Shown: positions 21,396 through 30,620, counted from the first letter of the stretch. The stretch: 64,000 nt of DNA from Euborellia annulipes (GCA_023213315.1 JAKCPI010002797.1:37545-101544), one strand, 5' to 3'. Notes: generated by a model from the letters alone, not told the origin. Program-made: numbers and translations.

Positions 21396-21945
21396 CAGGG
21401 GCGTTCCACACATTGATTCTTAGGGGCCACCCACCGCCTTTAATTTATTTAAAAGAAAATAAATTATTTATTACTCTTTTATGTTTACTTGTAGTTTTTT
21501 TCTGGTGTAAAAAAAATCTTTTTATTATATAATTTATCAATATATAATAATAAAAAGATTTTTATAAAATAACTAAATTAATTATAGTGAATTTATGACT
21601 GCAACAACATTGAAACTAACGACAAAAAAAGACAAGTTTAATAGAGAAATATATAGACTATATATACATATTAAAAAAAATTGATGTAAAAGATATGTAG
21701 GGGAGGGGGTGTTGGGTGGGGTTAAACATCCAAAATTTGACTTTTTTTTTATTAAATATAAAGTTTGTATTCTTTTTTTTTGTACTTTTGGTTATTAATG
21801 TGCCATTTTATTAAAAAAAAATTTTAAATACAAATTGTACATATAGTGAATAAAATCTACTATTACATTAATAATAAAAAATAAGTTTAGCAATTGATTA
21901 TAATATATTGTATTAATGAATATTATTTTTATAAATCTCGACAAA
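21396..21945. other. Spacer with possible hAT-like left end
   Basis: CAGGGGCGTTCCACACATTG at about 21398, followed by GGGGCCACCCACC, resembles a family D end. G-rich GGAGGGGGTGTTGGGTGGGG at about 21700 could be its inner right end, but no terminal inverse or target duplication is visible. Confidence 0.3.
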
Positions 21946-21947
21946 GC

Positions 21948-22012
21948 CTCTGATGAAGGCTATCGAAATAACCGAAACGAAAAGAGATACATCAATTCGT
22001 AAACCTGAACAA
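21948..22012 (+). ncRNA. CTGATGAAGG...CCGAAAC motif
   Basis: CTGATGA, the exact canonical hammerhead core word, is followed by AGGCTATCGAAATAACC and then GAAACGAAAAGAG. The intervening stem is weak and the downstream GUC is absent, so this is a motif resemblance only. Confidence 0.25.
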
Positions 22013-22347
22013 GTCTCTGAGTAAAAAAAAGAATTGTGTTTTAATTAAACAATTCTCCTTTCCAACGCTTCATCCTGCTCAAACACTATAAAAAAAACTA
22101 CAAGTAAACGTAGAATAGTAAATTACATACAGGTGTCAGTCACATCATAAATTATTGTTCAATAAGATTTTAACATTTTTTAATCTCCCATCGCTTTCTT
22201 GTAAGTCTTCATTTTCAATTTTAATTTGTTTTATTTTTTACCAGGTGATTTCAACTTTAATTTCAATCTTTGGAGATTTCAAAAGCAAAATAAATAAATA
22301 AATAAGCAGAACGATTTACTAACACTCTTCTTAAAGATGGATATATG
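22013..22347. other. AT-rich spacer
   Basis: Nothing recognised apart from short AAATAAATAAATA runs. Confidence 0.5.
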
Positions 22348-22745
22348 GACCCTGTTACGCATTAGTGTATCAAGCGCCAAAAAAATTAAAAATTGAGTTA
22401 AGCACGGAATATTGTTTCAAATGCTAAAATTAATAGTAGCCTGTTTTTTATGAAATATGTCTTAAAAAAATTTATATTTAATGTTACTTGCACAATTGAC
22501 AAAAAAAAAATTATATATAGGGAGACCGGGGCGGGGTGGCCCACGGGGGGGGGCCGCCCCGGCGCGGTATTTTCGAAAAATTATGGGAAGATTGTGTTGC
22601 GGATCAGAATGGGGGTTAATAGCACTTCCCCTCCTCTTCCCCCAAAAAAAAACTTATCTCTAATCTAATCAAAACAAAAAGCTTTAATGTTAATTTTTTC
22701 AAATCTCGGTAGCTGGCGCTTGACACACTAATGCGTAACAGGGTT
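22348..22745. mobile_element. Family E MITE with GC-rich insert
   Basis: The TIRs begin GACCCTGTTACGCATTAGTG and end TAATGCGTAACAGGGTTC. The interior matches the copy at 50363-50594 on both sides of a GC-rich block at 22519-22655, which that copy lacks. No target duplication was resolved. Non-coding. Confidence 0.7.
22519..22655. mobile_element. GC-rich insert within family E MITE
   Basis: It begins TAGGGAGACCGGGGCGGGG and runs through GGGGGGGGGCCGCCCCGGCG to a C/A-rich end. It is absent from the second family E copy at the equivalent point, so it is an insertion. The start word resembles ends of G-rich DNA transposons; no clear right TIR is visible. Confidence 0.5.
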
Positions 22746-23531
22746 CAAATAAGATTAAATTACTAGTCTGGTTCTGGCGTGAAGGGAAACATAACTTATT
22801 AACAACCTATAGCTAATCTCACTCACTATTATTAGGCCTACAAAATCAATCTATTGAAAATTTAAAAGATATTATAAGGTAGTACAAATTTTCACCTTTA
22901 ATTCCTATTAAAACATTTATTGAATTGTTTTGGAGTTAGTCAATTTAGAAGATCAATAAAAAATAGTTGAGAAAATTGGCTTAAAAAATAAGCACATGGA
23001 TAATAGCTCTACTAATTTTCTGTTTGTCTTTATTTAACCCGTAACTTTCCAATCATAAATCATCTCGGTGAATAAATTATATTTAATAAATAGTATTAGA
23101 CCACTTATTAACGCAGTAATGATTAGGTTCATGAGAAAACAGTTATAAGTTGAAAACAGAACTTGAAAACCACTAATTAAAAGTCTTTTTCTCCGCATCA
23201 GAATTGGTTCACTTAAAAAACTTTTTTTTTTCTTGTTTCATTCGATTAAAGGAGTTGAAGTAAAATTAGCTAATTCGAAAAAGAAAAGTCTTGGCAAATT
23301 GTTCCAACTATCCTGTGTGGAATTTATGTTACTGACGAAGATTTAATTTTTTAATGCAATTTGAAAAGCTCTATCAGTGACTTTTTTAAAATCTTTTTGG
23401 CGTACTATTAAACGAGCACTATAAGCACATCAATTCTCGAAAACGGCTCTATCAAATTTTAAATATATAATATTTCCGGTACCAATATGAAATTGTGCTA
23501 GATCACGTTCTTGGGAAACTTAGAGCACTTG
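22746..23531. other. AT-rich spacer
   Basis: Sequence at about 23445-23530 is loosely repeated at about 23805-23890 on the other side of the mariner MITE, suggesting a local duplication. No gene seen. Confidence 0.4.
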
Positions 23532-23533
23532 TA

Positions 23534-23743
23534 CAGTGAGGGACAATATTAAGTCCCACCCAAGCGTTTTCTGCTTGTGATTATTTCATTGTTTTTAAAA
23601 AAATATTGTATATTTTTTAATGGAAAATTTCATGATTCGAATCTATAAAATTTTCAATAAAGATTTTCATTTTCTTTTATAAAAACAATGAAATAATCAC
23701 AGGTAGAAAACGCATGGGTGGGACTTGATATTGTCCCTCACTG
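23534..23743. mobile_element. Mariner-type palindromic MITE, 210 bp
   Basis: Long TIRs start CAGTGAGGGACAATATTAAG and end with its near inverse. TA lies on both sides (23532-23533, 23744-23745). The arms extend about 60 bp, including GTGATTATTTCATTGTTTTT, so the transcript would fold into one long hairpin. No coding capacity. Confidence 0.85.
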
Positions 23744-23754
23744 TACTTTACTCT

Positions 23755-24170
23755 GATTTACTTTTTTTCAATTTTCTCAAAATTCTCCTCAACGATTTCT
23801 TTAAAATTTTAAATATTTACTATTTGCGGTATCCAAAACAAATTCCGTTTAATCCTTCTTTTGGAAACTATGAGTACTAGTATTTTACTGATGTAGATTT
23901 TTATTTTTTTTTCCATTCGCTCCAACGATTTTGGTTAAAATCCATAAATCAATTATTTTTTAGATGCTCTTTAAAATGTAGGTCTATATTCTTAGTTTGG
24001 CCTTGAATTCTTTTGAAGAACACTTTATTTTTGTACCTCATAGGAAAAGATAGGAGAATGTAACAAAATTTTCCCAAGTTTATAAATTTTACATCTTGAG
24101 TGACAAGCACAGAACACAACTTTCGAAGTTAATAGAAAGTTGTGTGTTGTGTGACAAGACACACATTAAT
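23755..24170 (-). mobile_element. Family A element, diverged inverted copy
   Basis: It carries the middle block in reverse (TCGCTCCAACGATTTTGG, TAGATGCTCTTTAAAATG, ACACTTTATTTTTGTACC) and most of the hairpin (GTGACAAGCACAGAACACAA ... GAAAGTTGTGTG). The 3' foldback is missing. Confidence 0.65.
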
Positions 24171-24199
24171 CAAAAAAATAAAAATAATAACACTGGGCC

Positions 24200-24467
24200 C
24201 ATGGGTGGATACAGGGGGGGGGGGGTAAAAGGGTAATTACTCTCCCCCCCCGGGATTTAAAAAAAAATACTTATTTTCGCAAAAAAATGTATTTTTGATG
24301 TAAAATTTTAAATATTAATAATTAAAAATTTGATTTGTATTTATATTCTGGCAAACAAGTACAGAATGCGCCTTTAAATTACAGAAATTAAGAAAAAATA
24401 GTGTGCTGTGCGACCAGTCACACCAGATTACCCCCCCCCCCGAGAAACACCTCTGGTTCCGCCCTTG
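24200..24467. mobile_element. hAT-like element (family D) with captured family A piece
   Basis: The ends CATGGGTGGATACAGGGG and CTGGTTCCGCCCTTG are imperfect TIRs. The exact 8-bp direct repeat ACTGGGCC flanks it at 24192-24199 and 24468-24475. Inside, 24398-24430 reads GTGCTGTGCGACCAGTCACA, which is half of the family A hairpin. Confidence 0.75.
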
Positions 24468-24720
24468 ACTGGGCCCTAGTTCGGTTAACCCGGAACTTTA
24501 TTAAATAAATAAAGTAACTTTTTGATGAGAAATGTTAAAACTTATAGAATTTTGGTGGGAATAATAAAAATTTTCCGTATAAAAATGATAATTTTAATTC
24601 TTATACATCCCAGTTCAGGCCCATTATGTTCATTATTACACACATTTCCCCAGAGGCAGCAAGAAAAAAAAACAGCAAAATATTCATACATATTATATAA
24701 ATGAGTAGACAATTAATTAG

Positions 24721-24830
24721 CACGTGTAGCACGGTTATATCTCGTCTGACATTCGGTTAATGTTGCCATAGAAACCGTCGGTTGTTATGGCAACAAGAGA
24801 TGAGTTTGCATGCCAAGTTCCCGCGCGCCT
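24721..24830. promoter_or_regulatory. Paired X-box palindrome with E-box and E2F-like site
   Basis: GTTGCCATAGAAAC (24762-24775) and GTTGTTATGGCAAC (24781-24794) each fit the RFX X-box consensus, and together form a 33-bp near-palindrome. CACGTG lies at 24721-24726 and TTCCCGCGCG at 24818-24827. The block is compact and GC-richer than its flanks. It could be a real enhancer or promoter, for example of a ciliary gene outside the window, or a relic palindrome; no transcript is identifiable nearby. Confidence 0.35.
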
Positions 24831-25366
24831 TCTTATGAATAATTTTTAAGCAATTATTAGGCAACTCCCTCAGTGTTAAGTGAATTTTAGTAAATAAATA
24901 ATGCAATCAATTTGGGAAGCGTTATAACCCTAAAAGATGGGAGAGAAAACAGAGAGGCCAAAGAGGGATAAATAGACAGGAATTTTCTTTCAATTTAATT
25001 GACTCTTGTTTGTTTAGTTTTGTTTTTAAGGAATTTGTTGCATAAGACCCGAGGACCAGGGGAGACATGTAACCAAGAAGAATATGATTAAAAGAGTGAA
25101 GGAACTCAGAGAGGACTAGGGACACCAACAAACTATCGATACTTTTGATCTGATCCTAGGACTTTTTTTACTCGATACTTTTTTTCGATACTTTACTCTT
25201 ATGAGTACTTGATAACCGGTATCCAATGAAAAGTACTCATTCAAAAATATTTTTTTTTTAAGTTTTTTCGGCATCTTAGGCTTTAAACGTTACACAAATA
25301 TTTTAATTACAATTCTGCAAAGAATATCGCATGTTCTTTTATATATTTTTTTTTTTGCTCGAGAAA
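24831..25366. other. Spacer
   Basis: A/T-rich; a 69-codon - strand frame at 24922-25131 has a hydrophobic start but no recognisable domain. No repeat match. Confidence 0.45.
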
Positions 25367-25640
25367 AATCTGGTGTGACTGGTCGCACTGCACACAGCTT
25401 TCTCTTCGGTAATCAAAAGTTATTTTCTGTGCTTGTCACTCGAGATTTATGTCTAATTGATTTTTAAACAAAATCGTTAAAGCCAATTGTGAGAAAAATT
25501 AAAAAATGAAAAAATACATCAGTAAAGTACTAGTACTATTTGGTCGATTGGAATGAAATTCCTGCACATGCTTGGGGCATGAATACTTAGCTAAAGTATA
25601 AAATTTGAGTATTGAGAGTTCTTTCCTTATTGAGTTATTT
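25367..25640 (+). mobile_element. Family A copy, 3'-truncated and diverged
   Basis: The hairpin is present with one arm shortened (TCTCTTCGGTAATC apex), followed by the AAATCGTTAAAGCCAATTG and GTAAAGTACTAGTACT words. The CA tract and the terminal foldback are gone. Confidence 0.65.
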
Positions 25641-25904
25641 AATTTAATCTTGAAATTCATTCAAATGCTTGGGAAAATGACGTAATTTCAAGCTAAAAGG
25701 GAATCGCCTCCTTTTAATGGCAATTTCAAGAAAAGCAATAAAACAGCCATTTAAAAGCAATAAAATCTCTTCAGAGAAATTTTCATAAATATTATGTTTT
25801 GATATTTTAACTGGAATCGATACTTCTTGAAATTCAAGATTTTTTTCACAATAAATTAAATTAATTTCAAGTGAAATATCAAAAAATGTGGGTTAATGGG
25901 AATT
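25641..25904. other. Short spacer between opposed copies
   Basis: Contains several CTTGAAATTCA/CAATTTCAAG words that are partly inverse to each other. No gene. Confidence 0.35.
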
Positions 25905-26105
25905 ACTCAAAAACGAAAAAACTCTCGATACTCAAATTTTATACTTAAGCCAAGTACATATGTCGCATATATTTCAAGAAATTTCAATCACATCAGCCAA
26001 AGGGTTCTAGTTTTTTTTTGATTTCTCAAAATTCGCTCTAACGATTTTGATTAAAATTCAAAAATCATTTATTTTTTTAGATACTCTTTAAAAAGCATAC
26101 ATTAT
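25905..26105 (-). mobile_element. Family A middle-block fragment, inverted
   Basis: It reads AACTCTCGATACTCAAATTT, TCAAAATTCGCTCTAACG and TAGATACTCTTTAAAAAG, the family A middle block on the - strand, facing the copy at 25367-25640. Confidence 0.55.
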
Positions 26106-26174
26106 AGTTGTGGCTGTTGAGTTGCATCAAAGAAGGGTTGCAGGACCAGAGAATGATAGCCAAATTTTTTCTTT

Positions 26175-26228
26175 AAGTATTTTATTGGCCCGACGTTTCG
26201 GTCCCAATAAAGACCATTTTCAGGAAGA
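26175..26228 (-). ncRNA. CCTGAAAATGGTC...GACCGAAACGTC motif
   Basis: On the - strand the GGTC/GACC stem encloses a 7-9 nt loop and is followed by GAAACGTCGGGCC and an AATAAAATAC tail. This is the clearest stem among the six related motifs, although the core reads CTGAAAA rather than CTGANGA. Confidence 0.35.
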
Positions 26229-26254
26229 GAATGCAATGAAATAAAAAAAGTAAA

Positions 26255-26430
26255 AATCTCGTGTGACTGATCGCACAGCAGTCAACTTTCTCTTAGCTGC
26301 TTGTCACACCCAGATTTTCCAAAGACCACCTTAAAACGTGTATATCCATCAAAATCTTGACATCGAATTTTCGACATGAATCCAATACTTTCTCTCTTTA
26401 AATTAACATATATTGGTAAGAGAAAAGAAA
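26255..26430 (+). mobile_element. Family A element, internally deleted (176 bp)
   Basis: It begins AATCTCGTGTGACTGATCGC, keeps most of the 5' hairpin, then jumps to AAAACGTGTATATCCATCAA and the AT-rich 3' foldback ending GGTAAGAGAAAAG. Both termini are retained with the middle lost, as in non-autonomous deletion derivatives. Confidence 0.7.
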
Positions 26431-27245
26431 AATAAAATTTTTCAGCTTCCTAATTTAATTATTCTTTAAAAATTGAAATGACTATTTATTACCTAGTCTC
26501 TCTTCATAGGTATTTTTTTACTTTAAATAAATCTAATTAGTCTTGAGGTTCTTGGGCCTCCTACCCTTTTTCCCCCTTCTTCGAACAAAAGTCTTGCTCT
26601 CAACTTTTTCCACCTGAACTCTCATGCAATATGAAATGAAATAATATTTCTTCTAATATAATTATCATAATATAAAATTTTATTATTTTATTCCATAAAA
26701 TGGAACTTTTAATTCAATTCAAAAGAGAAGGCATAAAAAAATCTATTAAATTTTAAAAAGTATTAAAGGCAAAATAATAAGGAAAGAATTATTCTCAATA
26801 AAGAAAAGGCAAGTTCATTCATTCATTCATTCACAAAAAAATAAAAGATGCATTCATTAGAGAGCGATTAAAAATAAAGATCAGTAGCATCTGAATGAAC
26901 CACAATGGTCTTTTGTAATCGATCCCTTATAACCTCAATTTCGATGTTGACCTCAAGCAAATAAGGGTGGTAGGGCTAGAGTGTGGGGAAGGGGCAAATT
27001 ATATCTAAAACAGCCCTCGGGTATCGTCGGTCCATTATCACATACGAAGCCATGTTGACGTTGAGGTTGAACACATTTGGCTTTGAGTAATTTCGATTGA
27101 GTTCAAAATAAACACCAGAGCTATAATTATTTTTAAATTAAATTATTTTTTTTTATGAAACAGGGGTATCAATGAAAATAATTTGTTTTTTCAAGTCGAC
27201 GTTCGGTGACCCTCTAACTCTAATACATTGAAAATTTTCAAGCTC
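26431..27245. other. Spacer with complex single-copy-like block
   Basis: The stretch at about 26880-27120 is of higher complexity and unique in the window, with nuclear-receptor-like half-sites (TTGACCTCAAG, TTGAGGTTGAAC). It may be unique host DNA, possibly regulatory. No coding frame. Confidence 0.35.
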
Positions 27246-27249
27246 TTAA

Positions 27250-28459
27250 GGGGGTGTAGAAGCGACGTCTAAACGTACTTTAAAAAAACTAGACTATTAT
27301 AAGGAATTTTTCAATGGGTTTTTTTTTTAATTATATACATAAGGGATTATTGGGACAGAAAGTTATAATTTTTTTTTTTAATAACTTATTAAAAATTAAG
27401 GAAATTAATTTTTTTTGTTATCAAGCAAATATAGCAAACCAGCTGTCCAATAATCTTGAATTTTTTTTAAATTTAAAAATGAATTTATTGTTATTATTAA
27501 TCCCATATTAATTAAGAAAATTTTAAAATATGATTGGTAGATATATTTAAAATATTTGTGTCAAATAGTTCAGCATTCTTGCAATAGATGGCAGGCTAGT
27601 CTAACAGCCGATATAGTATTAGCCTATATCTGGCCTAAATTTATATATTTATATGCTTTTATAAAAGATACATAATATATAATAACATTTATAAAGTAAT
27701 TCATTGTTAAAAAATCTGGTGTGACTGGCGCACAGCACACAACTTTCTCTTACCTTCGGTAATCGAAAGTTGTGTACTGTGCTTGTCACACCAGATTTTT
27801 TGTGTCAAATATATTTAGTTCCCGGCAGTAGGGAATATTTGAATTCAGATGTAAAATTTATAAGTATGGGAAAATATTTATATTTTGTTACCATGGCAAC
27901 CATTTCTCCTATCTTTCCTATGAATTTTGAATTTTAATCAAAATCGTTAGAGCGAATTTTGAGAAAATCGAAAAAAACTGAAAAAGTACATCAGTAAAGT
28001 ACTAGTACTCTTTGGCCGATTTTGATTAAAAGCTTATTTTTCCGGTCCCGCGGGGTGTTTAACTTAAATATAAAATTTCAGCCTCATAGCTCAATTCCTT
28101 CATGCTTAAAATTGAACACACACCCACACACCCACACACACACCCACAGACAGACCATGTCGCGAAAACCACTTTTTGGATTCAGGGGACCTCAAAACGT
28201 GAAGATCCATCAAAATCTCGACATTGAATTTTTGACATGAATCCAATACTTTCTCTCTATATATATATTACATATATACATAGGTAAGAGAAAGTAAAAA
28301 AGATCAATGAAAATCAACCAAATGCATTAAATTATTAACTACCATCCTGACATCTCTTGGAAAATTTTAGTAATAGGTGTTTTTTTTTTTTCTTACTTTT
28401 TAAGACACATCGCCCTCTTATTGGGAAAAACATGGGTAACATCTACCTCCTGAACCCCC
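27250..28459 (-). mobile_element. Family C MITE carrying family A insertion
   Basis: TTAA at 27246-27249 and 28460-28463; ends GGGGGTGTAGAAGCGACGTC and CTCCTGAACCCCC. It is collinear in reverse with 18557-19013 except for the family A insert at 27713-28297 and a longer A/T stretch near 27320-27500. Confidence 0.75.
27713..28297 (+). mobile_element. Family A element, best-defined copy (585 bp)
   Basis: The boundaries come from comparison with the uninterrupted family C copy: the empty site reads GTT, four A, GATC; the filled site has six A on each side. It contains the 85-nt 5' hairpin with apex TTACCTTCGGTAA (27713-27797), a perfect X-box at 27887-27900, the palindrome GTAAAGTACTAGTACTC, a short CA tract and the 3' foldback. 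It encodes no recognisable protein, although one frame stays open for 72 codons (28022-28240). Confidence 0.88.
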
Positions 28460-28494
28460 TTAAGAGGGTAATCGATTTGTAATTGAAACGTCGA

Positions 28495-28816
28495 CTTAAA
28501 TTTTCTCAAAATTCCCCCTAACGAATTTGATTAAAATTCATAAATCAATTATTTTTTAGATGCTCTTTAAAATGTATATTCTCATTTTGATCTCAAAATT
28601 GTTTGAAGACCACTTTACTCTTGTACTTCATAGGGAAGATAGGAGCAATAGTTTCCGTGGTAACAAAATATAAATATTTTCCCTTTATATCTTTATAAAA
28701 TTTTACATCTTGAATTCTCGAAACAGTTGACACAAAAAATTTGGTGTGACAAGCAAGGAACACAACTTTCGAAGGTAAGAGAAAGTTGTGTGCTGTGCAA
28801 CCAGTCACACCAGATT
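28495..28816 (-). mobile_element. Family A element, 5' half, inverted
   Basis: The middle block in reverse, then ACATCTTGAATTCTCGAAAC, the hairpin GGTGTGACAAGCAAGGAACA with apex CTTTCGAAGGTAAGAG, ending CACACCAGATT. The 3' foldback is absent. An imperfect X-box (GTTTCCGTGGTAAC) lies at 28651-28664. Confidence 0.7.
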
Positions 28817-29149
28817 TTTTTTTTACTCTGCTTAGCCCTAAAAAGTCAAAAGTTTTTTTTTTTTTTGCTCTCTGACTCACTTAAGAAGATCTGACATAAG
28901 AGGTGCTGAGATGAGAGACCGAGGAAAAGTGCATCTTGAACACCTTTACTGTTTAAAGGTAAATCTTTCGGGTTTAAATGATTGGAGGAGAATTGTCGAG
29001 TCTCTCTCTCTCTTTGAAATTCGAGTTCCTTGTAATTTTCTTTAGCGATGCTAATTTTCTTAACAACATGATATTTTCGATTGTTGATTAGTTGAAACGA
29101 GATAATAATTATAATCTATATTTAGGTCGCTTAAATAAAATAATTAAAG
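28817..29149. other. AT-rich spacer
   Basis: No feature seen apart from a short (TC)n run at about 29001-29013. Confidence 0.5.
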
Positions 29150-29556
29150 ATGCGTCGGATCGGATCACAGGAATTCCAGTGAATAACATCAAATGGTATA
29201 AATAAATTTGCCAGAATATTAAGAAATATATTAATATAATAATTTTCATATGACATTTTAAATTAAGAAAAATATACCTGTATTTAAATATTATAATTAT
29301 TTTAAAAGGAGAAATGCGAAGTGTTCAATTTCTTCAGGGTTATTATTTAAAATTTCTACCTGGATCTCCATTTATTTGCCCCAGGTGTTTTTGTGCACGA
29401 AGGCACACACCTCAGACCCAACCCGACTCTGGCCGTAGCCATCTACCGGCACCCGTGAAGTTATATTATTTATTAACTCAAACTCCACCTGCCATCATAT
29501 CTAACTAACGAGCTAGGCCAGGATGCTAACCACTACACCAAGGAGCGGGGGCGAAG
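29150..29556 (-). repeat. SINE fragments, tRNA-like head inverted
   Basis: On the - strand, 29556-29510 reads CTTGGTGTAGTGGTTAGCAT, a classic pol III A box, followed by CTGGCCTAGCTCG. The more complex block 29370-29500 would be its body. At 29150-29230 a SINE-1 body word (ATCAAATGGTATAAATAAAT) appears in + orientation. The two pieces may be separate insertions. Confidence 0.45.
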
Positions 29557-30188
29557 GCAATATAATTAAGTAAATTTTATTCCTTAGAGGGAAGCTACCC
29601 TTAGAACCTGAAACAACATCTTTAAGTTACAGGGATTCCCCTCTAGTTTAGAGTTTGTTATTTCCATTTGATGATGCGTAAAGATCAAGAAATCGCTTAA
29701 ATTGACGAACAGAAGCGGAAATCAAACAAAGACCTAATGACTGAATCGATAAATATCTCTCTCTCTCTGATTGCCCTGGATCCCGATTTTTACGAGGTCA
29801 TAGAATACAAATGCCAGTTTTAGAATTTATAGTCGATTCAAAATTTATTGAATAACTTAAGATATACATACGTGTGTACCCTTTAACAAAGTTATTCTCT
29901 TCTAAAATACGTTCATATTAAAGTTAATTTAAGAAAACTGAAATGTTTATAAACATTATTATGAGAATATGCTGTTAAAATTTATGAATCCCCATAGAAG
30001 TTTATAGAAACTCTCATTAGGAGTGAACAGTATTGGATAATATGAATTTATGATGCGGATGAAGATTTTCTTGGAGTTTTAAGAAAATTATATTCTAGAT
30101 GAGTAAATGGAAAAATAGTAAGACATAAAAAGTGAAAAAAATTTTAATTTTAGAATTAAGCGCCCCAAGTTATTACATACGAATTTGT
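29557..30188. other. Spacer
   Basis: A/T-rich, a little more complex at 29580-29720. No gene, repeat or RNA motif recognised. Confidence 0.5.
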
Positions 30189-30455
30189 GGGCCCCCGGGT
30201 GTGGCGTAGTAGGTAGCGTGCCTCCCTCCTATGCCAAACGTCGCGGGTTCGGACCCAGGCAGTCCGATGATTTTATTTAAGCCATTTGGATACCAGATGG
30301 CTTAAATAGAAATGCCTCAACCCACAATAGATAATATATAATACAACGGTTATCGTCTAAAGTCTTAAATGGCCTGAGTTGCCGAAAAGACTGTATGAAT
30401 GTGAGTGTGAATGAGAAAAAAAGTGTGAATGTTTTTAATAAAAAAAAAAAACATA
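30189..30455 (+). repeat. SINE-1, most complete copy
   Basis: The tRNA-derived head has A box GTGGCGTAGTAGGTAGCG and B box GCGGGTTCGGACCC, about 35 bp apart. The body carries the inverted pair GCCATTTGGATACC / CCAGATGGCTTAAATA. The 3' part has AAATGGCCTGAGTTGCCG, then GTGAATGTGAGTGTGAATGA and an A-rich end. This is the reference copy for the other SINE-1 calls. It is transcribed by pol III in principle and moved by a partner LINE that cannot be named from here. Confidence 0.8.
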
Positions 30456-30530
30456 CGAATTAAATGAAATAAATATAAATGGCCTCAGATGACGAAACAA
30501 CCTTAAACAAATAAAAAAAAACTTTAATTA
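30456..30530 (+). repeat. SINE-2 tail fragment
   Basis: AATGGCCTCAGATGACGAAA and CAACCTTAAACAAATAAA follow directly after the SINE-1 tail, so a second SINE end abuts the first. Confidence 0.4.
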
Positions 30531-30556
30531 TTTATTTTCGATATTTTATTTTATTA

Positions 30557-30620
30557 TTACTTTCTCTTACCTATATACAGTATGTATCTATATATAGAGA
30601 GAAAGTATTGGATTCATTTA
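30557..30620 (-). repeat. Family A 3' foldback, solo
   Basis: TTACTTTCTCTTACC ... GAGAGAAAGTATTGG with the following TTCATTTAA is the isolated 3' terminal hairpin of family A. Confidence 0.6.

Noticed and set aside
28738..28816. Family A hairpin as a microRNA gene
   Set aside because: The foldback has pre-miRNA-like length, but it is a terminal part of a multicopy mobile repeat and there is no expression evidence; kept only as a structural finding.
30200..30262. Possible functional tRNA gene (good A and B boxes)
   Set aside because: It leads into a conserved SINE body and tail found at other loci, and the cloverleaf is not intact, so it is a SINE head.
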